DNA from: Haloarcula pelagica
GTDB taxonomy: Archaea; Halobacteriota; Halobacteria; Halobacteriales; Haloarculaceae
Direction of reading: 5' to 3'
Length of the DNA: 64,000 nucleotides
Assembly (NCBI RefSeq): GCF_030127105.1
Contig: NZ_CP126164.1
Location: 124,001-188,000 of the forward strand
The notes under the pieces: generated by a model
The model's database searches: none
What the model was told of the DNA's origin: nothing
What the model saw: the letters and a program-made list of their open reading frames with translations, nothing else
Translations under genes and position numbers: made by a program
Shown here: one piece after another, positions 1 through 8,158 of the stretch
How positions within the stretch are numbered: the first letter of the stretch is position 1
How the letters are laid out: each line of letters opens with the position of its first letter

Positions 1-304
1 GACGCCCTGCTACGTGGCCGTCATCGGGAAGATACACAGCTACGAGACGGATTACGGAATCAACGTCTCGCTCCAGCCTGAACACATTTCGGTGGTGGAC
101 GAAGCGGTTCGGGACTCGTGGGTAGCAGAGACGCTGGACGCTACGCAGGACCGACTGGGGGCACTGGAAAGCGGTGAGACTGAGGAAGCAGACGCTGTGT
201 TGGCTGTCTACGAGGGGAATACGGCCGACGTCGAGGCGGCGGTTGAGGACGCTGTAGACGAACTGGTAGCCGAGATGGACGTTCCGGAGACACCAGCTCA
301 GTAG
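1..304 (+). CDS. RPA-associated protein (COG3390-like), C-terminal part, cut by window edge
   Basis: The open frame enters from the left edge, so only about 100 C-terminal residues are visible. The first residues (TPCYVAVIGKIHSYET) and the following NVSLQPE and VVDEAVRDSWV segments resemble the OB-fold-to-helix transition of haloarchaeal RPA-associated proteins, which are normally co-transcribed with an RPA32-like gene and bind single-stranded DNA with it. The tail is acidic and alanine-rich. The internal GTG at 14 is not taken as the start because the frame is open upstream. The RPA partner would lie outside the window. The assignment rests on recalled family resemblance and is moderately sure. 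Confidence 0.55.
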   Translation, partial: TPCYVAVIGKIHSYETDYGINVSLQPEHISVVDEAVRDSWVAETLDATQDRLGALESGETEEADAVLAVYEGNTADVEAAVEDAVDELVAEMDVPETPAQ

Positions 305-514
305 GAGCCCCAGTTCTGGTTGTCCTTGCGTAGGAAAGATATCTAAGTGGATTGAGGCTGCTTACCAGAATCGGTTTGTGCAATGAGTGTATCGGGTACT
401 ACCTCAACTCTAGTTTGCTCAGTAGAGCCTCCCTAAGGATTGCTGGCTTGATTTCAGATAGAAGGAACTCATAGATTTTATACCAGACAATCATCTAAGC
501 AAACATGACCTACC

Positions 515-727
515 ATGCCGAGAGCCACTCTTGATACTATAGAGGAGTTGCTTGAGAGTGTTCAAGACGATGTGACCGATTCGGAAACTATCTATAAAAT
601 CAGAAGCGCACGGCAACTTCTCAACGTATTGCGACAGAAGCATGATGACCTTGACGAAGCCATCAATGAGACAGTTTCTGACGAAGAAATCATCGAAAAT
701 CTAACCCAATTGGGATATCTGGATTGA
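515..727 (+). CDS. small acidic hypothetical protein (70 aa)
   Basis: A 70-residue ORF with an ATG start, rich in Asp, Glu and Leu and predicted to be mostly helical, possibly a short coiled coil. It stands alone in a 500-bp interval between the partial RPA-associated gene and the convergent fic gene. There is no recognisable domain, cysteine motif or membrane segment. The acidic composition and haloarchaeal codon use support it being real, but no function can be given. Confidence 0.45.
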   Translation: MPRATLDTIEELLESVQDDVTDSETIYKIRSARQLLNVLRQKHDDLDEAINETVSDEEIIENLTQLGYLD

Positions 728-823
728 ATTAGAGAGGCTATTGATACGGTCCCCACCTGCTGAACAGGTCTTCAAACGGAATTGCGCCTGTAAAGGAATT
801 CAACAACCGTTCCGTGCCGCTGC

Positions 824-1969
824 TCAGCTGAGAATATCGAAGACTTCGACCGCTCTGTACTCTTTCCCGCGCTCTTTCCCGGTTACCTCTTCAATGAGCC
901 CGTCTGCTTCGAGGTCATCCACGACCTTGTAGGCAGTGCGGCGTGAGACATCAAGGTAGTCCACCAGATCTGGAGCCGTGAAATACGGGTACTGAAGCAA
1001 CTGTTGGGCAAACTTGTCCGTATTCGTGTTGCCGGAGTATTCCTTTTCGTAGCGCTCTTGTAGTTCTCTCAGCTGCTGTGTCCGTTCGTAGGATGTCTCG
1101 GCTTGGCTTCTGAGCCCTTCGAGGAAGAACGTCAGCCACTCCTCCCACGCGCCTTCTTCACTCACGGCACGCATTCGATCAACGTATTCGACTTTATTCC
1201 GGTTGAAGTACGCGCTGGGGTAGATGTACGGACTCTCGAGGTAGCCGTTCTTCGCAAGGTAAAGGATGATCAGCAGCCGTCCAAGCCGTCCATTCCCATC
1301 TGAAAATGGATGGACTGTCTCGAAGTAATAGTGGATGATGGCGGCATCGACGAGTGGGTGATATTGGCCGCCCATCTGGATATAGGATTCAAGCGACTGC
1401 ATCAGCGGGGTGAGTCCTTCCGGCGTCGGTGGGACGAACGGATGCTTTCCCGGCCGTGGGCTCGTCAGGTGGACCATGTGGTCGCGGAAATCACCGACCA
1501 CGTCGCCGTCATTTCGGACGTCTTCGAGAAGCATCGAATGGAGTTCTTTGATCAGCGAGAGCGTTATTTCCTCCCCGCTTTCGAGCCGGTCGAGTCCATA
1601 CGTCAGCGCGGCTTCGTAGTTGAGGGCCTCTTTCAGGTCTTTCTCGACTGTCGCGTCTTCGTCCCCCGAGGGGTTCTGGGTGTGATACGCTTCGACGTCC
1701 TGGTACTCGACGTCAGCGCCTTCGATACGCGCTGATTCGACCGCTTCGATACGTATAAGAGAAGTGTAGAGAACTGCAGCAAAATCGACCGTTGAGCTAA
1801 TTCCGTCGACACGACCGATTTGATACGCTGCTTCAGAAACTAGATCATGCACTTGCGCAGAAATTTCGAGCTTTGGCTCCACCGGCAACGGCTCTGGTGA
1901 ATAGTACGGATTTGGATGATAGGGGACGTATTTTCCCGGTGCACTGTCGGGTAGGTCCTTCTCAGCCAT
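824..1969 (-). CDS. fic: Fic family protein with C-terminal winged helix
   Basis: A 381-residue Fic protein. Fic enzymes transfer AMP (or another nucleotide moiety) from ATP to a target hydroxyl. The core motif HPFSDGNGRLGR is at residues 220-231 with the catalytic His220. An N-terminal segment carries SARIEG at 79-84, which fits the inhibitory (S/T)xxxE(G/N) helix of self-inhibited class II Fic proteins. The last ~70 residues form a winged helix (DLVDYLDVSRRTAYKVVDDLE), so the protein may bind DNA and regulate itself. It is monocistronic. A TATA-like box and a 22-bp palindrome precede it. Targets cannot be told from sequence. Confidence 0.9.
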   Translation of the reverse strand: MAEKDLPDSAPGKYVPYHPNPYYSPEPLPVEPKLEISAQVHDLVSEAAYQIGRVDGISSTVDFAAVLYTSLIRIEAVESARIEGADVEYQDVEAYHTQNPSGDEDATVEKDLKEALNYEAALTYGLDRLESGEEITLSLIKELHSMLLEDVRNDGDVVGDFRDHMVHLTSPRPGKHPFVPPTPEGLTPLMQSLESYIQMGGQYHPLVDAAIIHYYFETVHPFSDGNGRLGRLLIILYLAKNGYLESPYIYPSAYFNRNKVEYVDRMRAVSEEGAWEEWLTFFLEGLRSQAETSYERTQQLRELQERYEKEYSGNTNTDKFAQQLLQYPYFTAPDLVDYLDVSRRTAYKVVDDLEADGLIEEVTGKERGKEYRAVEVFDILS

Positions 1970-2014
1970 TTCAGTAGTCCAATGTCTTCGCTCTATTGGT
2001 ATAGTTGTTTTTAT

Positions 2015-2036
2015 ACTCGGTATACGTATACTGAGT
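2015..2036. promoter_or_regulatory. 22-bp near-perfect palindrome at the fic promoter
   Basis: The sequence from 2015 to 2036 reads ACTCgGTATACGTATACtGAGT, a palindrome with one mismatched pair. It abuts an AT-rich TATA-like box (2008-2015, minus-strand sense) about 40 bp upstream of the fic ATG at 1969. This is the usual place for an archaeal repressor or activator operator. Because the Fic protein carries its own winged helix, autoregulation is a reasonable inference. Confidence 0.55.
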
Positions 2037-2228
2037 GAGAGGCCGCTGATGTAACATTCTGCTCGAATTGTATACGTGGAGGCGCTGATTCCTGCTCTAT
2101 GTGAAGTGAATACTTAAACAACTATATTACTGTGGTAGGATACCTGACCGACATGCGAAATAGGTGGTGCTGCTGCACTTATGCTGTGGATTGTAATAGC
2201 GGATCTCAGCCCAAGTAGGAGGGTGCAT

Positions 2229-2263
2229 GTGTCCTCACCTGATTAGGAGGGTAATGAGGACAC
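2229..2263. other. 9-bp inverted repeat in the fic-UPF0212 intergenic region
   Basis: The arms GTGTCCTCA (2229-2237) and TGAGGACAC (2255-2263) are perfect complements with a 17-bp loop. TAGGAGGG occurs just before the left arm and again inside the loop. The remaining interval 1970-2353 has no convincing gene. The hairpin could be a terminator for the minus-strand UPF0212 gene or a protein site. Confidence 0.35.
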
Positions 2264-2353
2264 GAACATTAGTAGGGGACGCAGTAAGAAATACTCAGAG
2301 CCTGATATTCACTGTCTTCAATCTCTTTGATACATTTCCAAGACAATGTCTTG

Positions 2354-2827
2354 TTATCTCCCAGATTTGGTGGTGTTTCTGGAACTCGAACGGTCTGTAG
2401 CCTCCGGACGATTCTCTGCTGGAAGACCGAGCTCCGCGAACGAGACCGACGAGTCCTCGATGTCGTCGACTGCGATTGAGTCGAGGACTGTTAGTGGGAT
2501 ATCTTTCATCCGAGAGCCGAGTTCGCGTTTGACCAGGGTCGTGCTTTCATCTACTGAGCTGGCCTCTATCTCCACAGTAATGTCCAGTACGACCATAGCG
2601 TAGCCGTGTGTGCAAAGCACTGCTTCCATCTCCCAGCTACAGCTTGGGCAGGCCACGTCCTGGACCGATATATCGGCAGAGTGAACCGCTGAGGCGTCTG
2701 CTCGACGGCCAACCTCAGCAACGGCGATATTGATCGCATCTTGGACGCCTGGAGCCCCCGGCACGACCCATGGCAGCGTGAGTCGTACTTGATACCAGTC
2801 TTCTGCGTGCGTTGCATGCTTGTTCAT
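2354..2827 (-). CDS. UPF0212 / DUF555 family protein
   Basis: A 157-residue protein whose first ~115 residues match the archaeal UPF0212 (DUF555) pattern: an N-terminal strand ending in a V-pair, then INIAVAEVGRR, a CPSC dyad (residues ~58-61) and the closing LGSRMKDIPLTVLDSI segment. The family is widespread in archaea and of unknown function; the CxxC may bind metal. This copy has an extra ~40-residue polar, Ser/Arg-rich tail beyond the usual family length. It is monocistronic with no functional neighbour, so context adds nothing. Confidence 0.75.
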   Translation of the reverse strand: MNKHATHAEDWYQVRLTLPWVVPGAPGVQDAINIAVAEVGRRADASAVHSADISVQDVACPSCSWEMEAVLCTHGYAMVVLDITVEIEASSVDESTTLVKRELGSRMKDIPLTVLDSIAVDDIEDSSVSFAELGLPAENRPEATDRSSSRNTTKSGR

Positions 2828-3439
2828 ACTAGTCTTCTATTGCGTGTATTCGTCTTCACACAGCTCGATACAGTGGACACTGCGCTGGCTGTTGAAACGG
2901 TTCTATTCTTCAAAATCTGACTATGGATCATGATTCGGAGGGTATCCAAACGAGCGCTAATGGGAGGGCTGACACACTGGAGGACAACGACCCCTGCTCT
3001 GTCTTGGAGAGGGGTACATTGGTGGGGTGACCAGGGAGGGCTGTCTCACCTGCAAGCGGTGCATTGCAGGGTTCGATTCAGGCTTTCTCCGCAATGCACT
3101 CCTTAGTGGGAGTGGATATAATGACTCCAGAGTTACAACGGTTGTAACGAAATCCGTCATCGGGCTCGAACCCTTGCGGAGAAGGCGAGGTGCACGACTT
3201 GACGACGGGCGCCATCCGGTCGGGTTCGCAGCGGCCTGCCTCTACAAGGCCGGCGCGAAGAGAACCGATGGCTGACGCAAAGTGACGTTGACCGGGTCCG
3301 GGTATGTCACCCTAATCCCGATTCTGAGACATCACGAGACGTTAGAGTGATTCATAGTCTGACAATACCCCTGTACAAGTACTGACATTAGATAATTTTC
3401 TCAGGAAATTATTTGTTCCTATGGCGCGTAACACCCAGT
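2828..3439. other. 612-bp region without a convincing gene, rich in inverted repeats
   Basis: No reliable CDS is seen. Three structures stand out: GTGCATTGC (3059-3067) facing GCAATGCAC (3091-3099); a perfect palindrome GTTACAAC-G-GTTGTAAC at 3132-3148, about 15 bp downstream of a TATA-like sequence (GGATATAA, ~3113-3120); and a GC-rich segment in which CGAACCC (3167-3173) can pair with GGGTTCG (3222-3228), followed by the hairpin CGGCCT/AGGCCG (3232-3252). The last segment may be an RNA or a gene remnant. It does not fold as a tRNA. Confidence 0.3.
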
Positions 3440-3952
3440 ATGACCGAGACGTGGAATGACGTCAACGAGCAGGTCAAAGCGGACTGGAAAGACGACACAA
3501 CGCCATTTGAGCGGGTGTACGAAATCATCGAACAAACCCACGACGGACAGTCGGCCGCCGAGATCGCCGACCGTGCCCTCGTGAGCGAGCCGACGGCGCG
3601 TCGCCACTGCAAGACGCTCGTGAACACCGGGTTCGGGGAGACGGAACAGGATGGCCAAACAACGCTGTACAAGCGCAACAGCGACCGGGTATTGATGTCC
3701 CGAATCCGCGAGCTGCGTGAGGAGGTTACTCGGTCGGAGTTGCTTGACAGTATCCAGGATATGAAGGCCGAAATCCGGCGCTACGAGGACCGTTACGAAG
3801 TGGTGTCTCCAGAGGAACTCGCCCAGCAACTCGACGCTGACGAGACGGAGGGCTGGGACGACCTCACCGCATGGCGCACGACGCGGCAGAATCTCGCCGT
3901 TGCCCAAGCTGCACTCGCCTACGACGAGGCTAGTCACCAGCTCGCTGTATGA
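3440..3952 (+). CDS. winged-helix regulator (DUF7342-like), probable antitoxin or repressor
   Basis: A 170-residue protein from the ATG at 3440; the frame also opens at 3413, but the MTETWNDV start is more typical. An N-terminal helix-turn-helix lies at about residues 30-75, with AAEIADRALVSEPTARRHCKTLV as its core, followed by a helical region that begins LMSRIRELREEV and runs on for ~90 residues. The stop overlaps the start of the next gene (ATGA), so the two are translationally coupled. The partner resembles TumE-like toxins, hence the antitoxin suggestion. It is paralogous to the convergent gene at 4409-4960. Confidence 0.65.
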   Translation: MTETWNDVNEQVKADWKDDTTPFERVYEIIEQTHDGQSAAEIADRALVSEPTARRHCKTLVNTGFGETEQDGQTTLYKRNSDRVLMSRIRELREEVTRSELLDSIQDMKAEIRRYEDRYEVVSPEELAQQLDADETEGWDDLTAWRTTRQNLAVAQAALAYDEASHQLAV

Positions 3953-4401
3953 GCAATGACGACCGTGCCGGCGAGTTCGGGCCGATTTATCTGCCGGCAC
4001 TCCAGCGGATTCGTAACCTCTGGCTCGAACTAGAGCCGTTCGTCGAAGCAACGTCGTACGATGACATCGTCGCACCCACGGAACTGCAGATCAGTCTCAG
4101 CGACGGACTCGGCGACGCCGAGAGCGCTCGGCTCGATATCCAGTGGAGCGAACTGGGGATGTATTCGTTCCATTATGTCGATAGCGACGATGTAAATTGG
4201 CGCTTCGATCGCCACCCCAATACACATTCTCCCGGGATCCATTTCCACCCGCCGCCCGAGGCTACGACGACGGACGCCGAACCGTCCTGTATCGAGGTGA
4301 CCGAGGTGTCACTCGTGACTCGTGCAGTTCATGCGATGTGGCGGGCAGCGTACGAGAACGACCACGTCGATCAGCTAAATAGCGTATCAAACCCGCCGTG
4401 A
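3949..4401 (+). CDS. TumE/DUF6516-like small protein, possible toxin
   Basis: A 150-residue protein coupled by a 4-bp overlap to the preceding HTH gene. The segment YSFHYVDSDDVNWRFD and the following HFHPPP resemble the beta-hairpin and His-rich core of TumE-type (DUF6516) proteins, where a YxxHY motif precedes RYD and a His cluster. The same family appears to occur again at 7798-8136, also beside an HTH gene. Toxicity is inferred from family and gene pairing only. The gene order here is regulator first, unlike the second pair. Confidence 0.5.
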   Translation: MSNDDRAGEFGPIYLPALQRIRNLWLELEPFVEATSYDDIVAPTELQISLSDGLGDAESARLDIQWSELGMYSFHYVDSDDVNWRFDRHPNTHSPGIHFHPPPEATTTDAEPSCIEVTEVSLVTRAVHAMWRAAYENDHVDQLNSVSNPP

Positions 4402-4408
4402 GCCGATA

Positions 4409-4960
4409 TTAACGCATGGTCCGGTCAGCCACGTCGATCATCTGGTCGCGAGCAGCTTTGACATCCGAGTAGAGTTCCAAAGCGTGCCTGATGAGGCGGC
4501 GGTCGTCCAGATTCTCCTCCCACTGCGTGATTACGTCACGGCGCTCTCGGAGCTCGGCACTTGTGAGGTCGCCGTCGGCGAGCGACTGTTCAAGCTCCTC
4601 CCACGTCTCGATGTCGTAGGTCGCCTGCCACTCCTCAATCTCCTCGGTGACTGCGGTCAATTCGTTCCGCAACTCCTCGCGCGTGTTTGTCTCGATGAGC
4701 GTACGGATCTCCTCAAAGAGCAGTCGCGTGTAGTCCGGCTGGTAGCACGTCGTCTCGCCGGCCTCGACGCGGCGCAGCTGGCCCTGGTCGACGAGATCCT
4801 GGAGTTCCTCGTTGGTCGTGCTCCAGGCGGCGTCGGCCTGCTCGCTGATCCAGTTGACCGAGCGGGGTTCGCGAAGCGTATCGACGACTGCCCGTATACG
4901 GTCGCGGGCGCTCATCGACTCAGTCCACGACTGGACCCCATCTCGCGAGGATTCGACCAT
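4409..4960 (-). CDS. winged-helix regulator (DUF7342-like), solitary paralogue
   Basis: A 183-residue protein from the ATG at 4960. The longer frame upstream lacks a plausible start and is not haloarchaeal in composition. The N-terminal HTH (IRAVVDTLREPRSVNWISEQ and the following helix) is at residues ~18-65, with a long charged helical C-terminal half. It has the same architecture as the protein at 3440-3952 and converges on that pair, but has no TumE-like partner of its own. It may be an orphaned antitoxin or a simple regulator. Confidence 0.65.
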   Translation of the reverse strand: MVESSRDGVQSWTESMSARDRIRAVVDTLREPRSVNWISEQADAAWSTTNEELQDLVDQGQLRRVEAGETTCYQPDYTRLLFEEIRTLIETNTREELRNELTAVTEEIEEWQATYDIETWEELEQSLADGDLTSAELRERRDVITQWEENLDDRRLIRHALELYSDVKAARDQMIDVADRTMR

Positions 4961-5168
4961 GGTTAGCACCTCTTGTGACAGTGTTGGCGGTAAAAATCTC
5001 ATATATGTTTGCACATTCTCGCATAATTGAGACTCGATTTTGAGCGAGGGCGTCCGGACGTTGAAATGCCGGTTCAGTATCTCCAAACCTCTCGGGAGTG
5101 AAGTCACCACCACAGAGACGCGGCATTGACGACTAATCCAAGGCCGAAAAGCGCATCGCTGGCGATCT

Positions 5169-5211
5169 ATTAACCAACATTTGAGGGTGGCGATCGGAAT
5201 TGTTGGTTAAT
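5169..5211. repeat. inverted pair ATTAACCAACA ... TGTTGGTTAAT
   Basis: Perfect 11-bp arms at 5169-5179 and 5201-5211 are separated by 21 bp. A matching pair with the same 10-bp core (TTAACCAACA) lies at 14017-14058, at the other end of the replication block. The interval 4961-5375 holds no convincing gene. The arms sit between two minus-strand genes and not at an obvious promoter, so a protein-binding site of the ORB or partition type is more likely than a terminator; this is inference. Confidence 0.5.
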
Positions 5212-5375
5212 AAAGCGGACACTCTCGTTCGGGAGGTATCGAAGGAAAGAATAGAGTTCTGAGTTCGTTGCTGAACTCGGGGGGTGTTAGTAGTCGTTAC
5301 AGTTCGGTTGGACAGCTATACCCTCGTTAGTGAGAGAGACGTGCACTGAAGTTCTCACGGCGGTCTCGGGAGTGT

Positions 5376-7286
5376 TCACTGGTGAACCTCCTGGGACCGG
5401 AGTTCTTCGTACTCAGAGCAGCTGTCGACACCAGCACGGTCGAGGCAGATTGGGTGATAGAACGCCCGGACATCGCTGTCGTAGGACATCGAGCCCGATT
5501 GCTGTTGGCACACCCAGCAGGCTGAGGAATCCCATGCACTATCCGAAGATAGGTGGGTATCAGTCTGCTCATCCGGTCCGTTGGAGATAGTCTCACTGGT
5601 GTTGGGCTGCGCTATCGTCGATTGACGGATGACGGTAGCGATCTCGGCAGACATGATCCAATTCAGCCAGTCCGAATCGGGCCATTCAGTCGAGGTATCG
5701 CCAACATATCTCACCATTGCGTTCGCAGATTCGCCCGTAGACTCGTCTTCACTGGCAGCGTTGCTGCGCTTGTGGGTCGGCGGCGTAGGGCGGTGTTGCG
5801 TTGGCGGTCGCCTCGTCGACGTTCGAGAAGCCTTCTCAAGGATGCAGATGTCGCTATCCCATCGAGAATTTAGCGAGGGCTGGTCGTTGAACTCGCCTTT
5901 GCGGAAGTCCGTGAGACGAACCAAATCGCCTTCGGCCGGTTCCACAAAGATGCTCTCAGACACAATCACCTCGCCGTCGGCATCGTCTGGATCCGAAGTC
6001 GAACGGGTGATAACTCGTTCGCTGGGTTTCCAGACTGCAACGTACGCGAAGCCGGAATCATCCTCCAGAATAAACCCGAACTTGATCTTCGGATTATCCG
6101 GATAATACACTCGCTTCACTCGTCCCTGAGTGGAGACATACCCTCTCGTAGAGTAGGTATTGGTGTACTGGATGTTGCCGATCTTCAGTACGTTTCGAGG
6201 ATCGTGTTTCTCCAGTTCTGACTGAGCCAGTACTGCAGATGAAAGATCCCGTCCATCTAACACGCAGCGTGCTAAGACAGATGCCATCTGGACAGGCGTC
6301 TTCGTTCGAATTTCGTGGGCATGCGGGAAGTCCGTGTAGAAGCGCTTGGCTTCAGCTAGAACTTTAGGCACACTCTCAGGATAGCTTGCTTCGAGTTCTC
6401 GAAGCGGGTCTGACTGTTTCTGAATCGATTGTTCGAATCGCTCGCTACGTCGCTGTGGGACGATGCTGTTCTGCTCCTCGCGATAGATCGCTAAGGCATC
6501 AGTGTGTGCATCGAGTACAGCAGCAACGCCAGACGTCTGACCGTGTTGGTCGATTCCGTTGGTCACCTTCTTGAGCTCGTAATCGAGTGCAAGTCGGCGT
6601 TCGATACCTGGAATCGAGGACCGCGAGTACTGCTCCGGGTTTGGAACGATTGCTCCGAGTGGGATCGTCGAACCATCCGGGAGTGATACTTCGAGGTCGG
6701 TCGGTTCTATCCCCAAAGCAGACGCAGGCGTCTGTTCTGTGTTCGGGATGTAGTCACGCGAACGGAGTCGAAGCGTCTTGAAATCGAGTTGATTCCACGG
6801 GACGAGTTTCTGGTCCGTCGGAGTCTTGGTATCAGCGGAACCACTGGGGTAAGATTCGTCCAGGCCAGAGGACACACCAACTAACTGATCGCCAGTCGGG
6901 TCGGTGAGTTTGTCTGCGCCTTTCAGAATGAGCGCGCTGCTCGGCGGAACAGAGTCCGGTTCGGACAGTGCATCGGGTGCGCTGCCGATCACGTTGATCT
7001 CTGCCCTCCGTTCGTCGCTACGGGAGGGAACCATGGGTTGCCCATCGAACCATCCATAGCAGCCGCTCTCGGGGAACGTCGCGCTTTCCTGCCCAGCCAC
7101 GTCCCAGTCAGCAGGAATGTCGTCACTGCGAGCCTCGACCGCGTCGAGGCCCATGTAGCGTCGGACATACGGGGACTGGGGAACGTTGCCATGGTGGGTG
7201 TCGGTACTACCGCTCTTGCTGTGATCGTCCTCGTTGGAGCGATCGCTGTTGCTGTCGCTAGTCATAACTCTGGAAAACAAGCCCAT
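5376..7286 (-). CDS. large OB-fold (RPA-like) DNA-binding protein with C-terminal zinc motif
   Basis: A 636-residue protein. A single OB-fold domain at about residues 385-480 (GRVKRVYYPD, FGFILEDDSGFAYVAVW, GDLVRLTDFRKGEFNDQPSL) resembles the single-stranded-DNA-binding domains of RPA. A helical segment precedes it, a low-complexity Thr/Pro linker follows, and the tail has a CWVCQQQ...HPIC metal-binding-like motif. It shares its layout (helical region, OB-fold, linker, zinc motif) with the protein at 8822-10627. The ATG at 7286 fits a leaderless transcript behind a TATA-like box near 7315-7322; the ATG at 7265 is an alternative. It probably acts in plasmid replication or repair. Confidence 0.7.
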   Translation of the reverse strand: MGLFSRVMTSDSNSDRSNEDDHSKSGSTDTHHGNVPQSPYVRRYMGLDAVEARSDDIPADWDVAGQESATFPESGCYGWFDGQPMVPSRSDERRAEINVIGSAPDALSEPDSVPPSSALILKGADKLTDPTGDQLVGVSSGLDESYPSGSADTKTPTDQKLVPWNQLDFKTLRLRSRDYIPNTEQTPASALGIEPTDLEVSLPDGSTIPLGAIVPNPEQYSRSSIPGIERRLALDYELKKVTNGIDQHGQTSGVAAVLDAHTDALAIYREEQNSIVPQRRSERFEQSIQKQSDPLRELEASYPESVPKVLAEAKRFYTDFPHAHEIRTKTPVQMASVLARCVLDGRDLSSAVLAQSELEKHDPRNVLKIGNIQYTNTYSTRGYVSTQGRVKRVYYPDNPKIKFGFILEDDSGFAYVAVWKPSERVITRSTSDPDDADGEVIVSESIFVEPAEGDLVRLTDFRKGEFNDQPSLNSRWDSDICILEKASRTSTRRPPTQHRPTPPTHKRSNAASEDESTGESANAMVRYVGDTSTEWPDSDWLNWIMSAEIATVIRQSTIAQPNTSETISNGPDEQTDTHLSSDSAWDSSACWVCQQQSGSMSYDSDVRAFYHPICLDRAGVDSCSEYEELRSQEVHQ

Positions 7287-7666
7287 GCTTTCCGGTCTCT
7301 ACAACGCTTGAACTGAGTATAACATTAGCTGCTGAATTAGGCGCTGTCTTGCGATTATCGAAGGATAACCACATACATTCCACACATCTACCGTGAAGGC
7401 TGGCTTCGGCTTGTCGGACGGACCAATGAGAACGGTGGTTGCACGCGAATCTCTACACCAGCAGTTGCTCAGAAGCATCGAAAGGAAAGGCGAGGTTCGC
7501 CTTCCAGAGTTATGACGGACCGTTCAAGGTCCATTTTCAGATACGCTTGACGTGGATATAACCATAGCGGTGTAGGAGATTTCCTTTGGGCAGCGTATCC
7601 CGGATTCAGAGGCTAGCTGAGGTGTAGATGCACTACTCTACAGTCGAGATATTCTCCATTCAAGAA

Positions 7667-7684
7667 TGATACTCTAAAGTATCA
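7667..7684. promoter_or_regulatory. palindrome TGATACT-CTAA-AGTATCA
   Basis: A perfect 7-bp-arm palindrome in the 7287-7797 intergenic region, followed by a degenerate copy (CATACTCTGAAGT from ~7683). Together with the CCAAT-type repeats at 7741-7790 it probably forms the regulatory region between the divergent OB-fold gene and the toxin-antitoxin pair. The rest of the interval shows no gene. Confidence 0.4.
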
Positions 7685-7740
7685 TACTCTGAAGTTTGAT
7701 TATTGGAAGTATGATTTTGTTGTTGTAGCTGGCTAGCACA

Positions 7741-7790
7741 CTATTGGTGTGGTAACCAATAGCGTTATCTCATTGGCCTACAAACCAATG
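7741..7790. promoter_or_regulatory. two ATTGG-N8-CCAAT inverted repeats before the TA operon
   Basis: CTATTGG (7741-7747) faces CCAATAG (7756-7762), and CATTGG (7771-7776) faces CCAATG (7785-7790). Both have an 8-bp spacer, and the centres are about 29 bp apart. They end 8 bp before the ATG at 7798. Twin operators directly at the start of a toxin-antitoxin operon are typical of autoregulation by the antitoxin, here the HTH protein at 8159-8608. Confidence 0.6.
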
Positions 7791-7797
7791 GTTGAGG

Positions 7798-8136
7798 ATG
7801 GGCTCGCTGACCGACGATGACCTCGATGGCGTAAGCAAGGGGCAGAAGTATCCTGACTGGACTGTCGTCCGCGTATTCTGTATGCGGACTGACCGCGATG
7901 CGTACCCGTCTGGGTGGGCCTACAAGCTCCATTACGGTGCAACAGAGCCAGACTTGCCCCGTACGCTTGACGACGGTACGATTCGTCGGTACGACAACTC
8001 GCACGAAGACACAAAAGGTCACGAACTCCATGTCCCACCCGATCCAGAACCAGAAATCATCGAGTTCCCAGGGATGATCGAACTCTGGGAACGATTCTGG
8101 AGCGAAATCCCGAAATCCGAAATCGAGGTCAATTGA
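7798..8136 (+). CDS. TumE/DUF6516-like toxin candidate
   Basis: A 112-residue protein from the ATG at 7798; a TTG six bases upstream is also possible. The central AYKLHYG, then IRRYDNSH and HELH motifs, and the closing FPGMIELWERFW match the TumE (DUF6516) pattern of a YxxHY strand, RYDN and a His pair. The next gene, 22 bp downstream, is an HVO_A0114-like HTH protein, the usual partner. Function as a toxin follows from family and pairing, not from visible catalytic residues. Confidence 0.65.
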   Translation: MGSLTDDDLDGVSKGQKYPDWTVVRVFCMRTDRDAYPSGWAYKLHYGATEPDLPRTLDDGTIRRYDNSHEDTKGHELHVPPDPEPEIIEFPGMIELWERFWSEIPKSEIEVN

Positions 8137-8158
8137 GGCCATCACTACGGTGATATCC

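Noticed and set aside
3051-3095. tRNA-like GGTTCGATTC segment
   Set aside because: The flanking bases do not form a T-arm, acceptor stem or anticodon arm; no tRNA is seen anywhere in the window.
3027-3275. 82-residue plus-strand ORF
   Set aside because: It is basic and Gly/Arg-rich, unlike haloarchaeal proteins, and spans the inverted repeats; the DNA structure explains it better.
3419-4075. 218-residue minus-strand ORF
   Set aside because: Antisense to the HTH/TumE-like pair, with non-acidic composition.
5169-5211. transcription terminator
   Set aside because: A 21-bp loop and the same pair at 14017-14058 fit a protein-binding site better.
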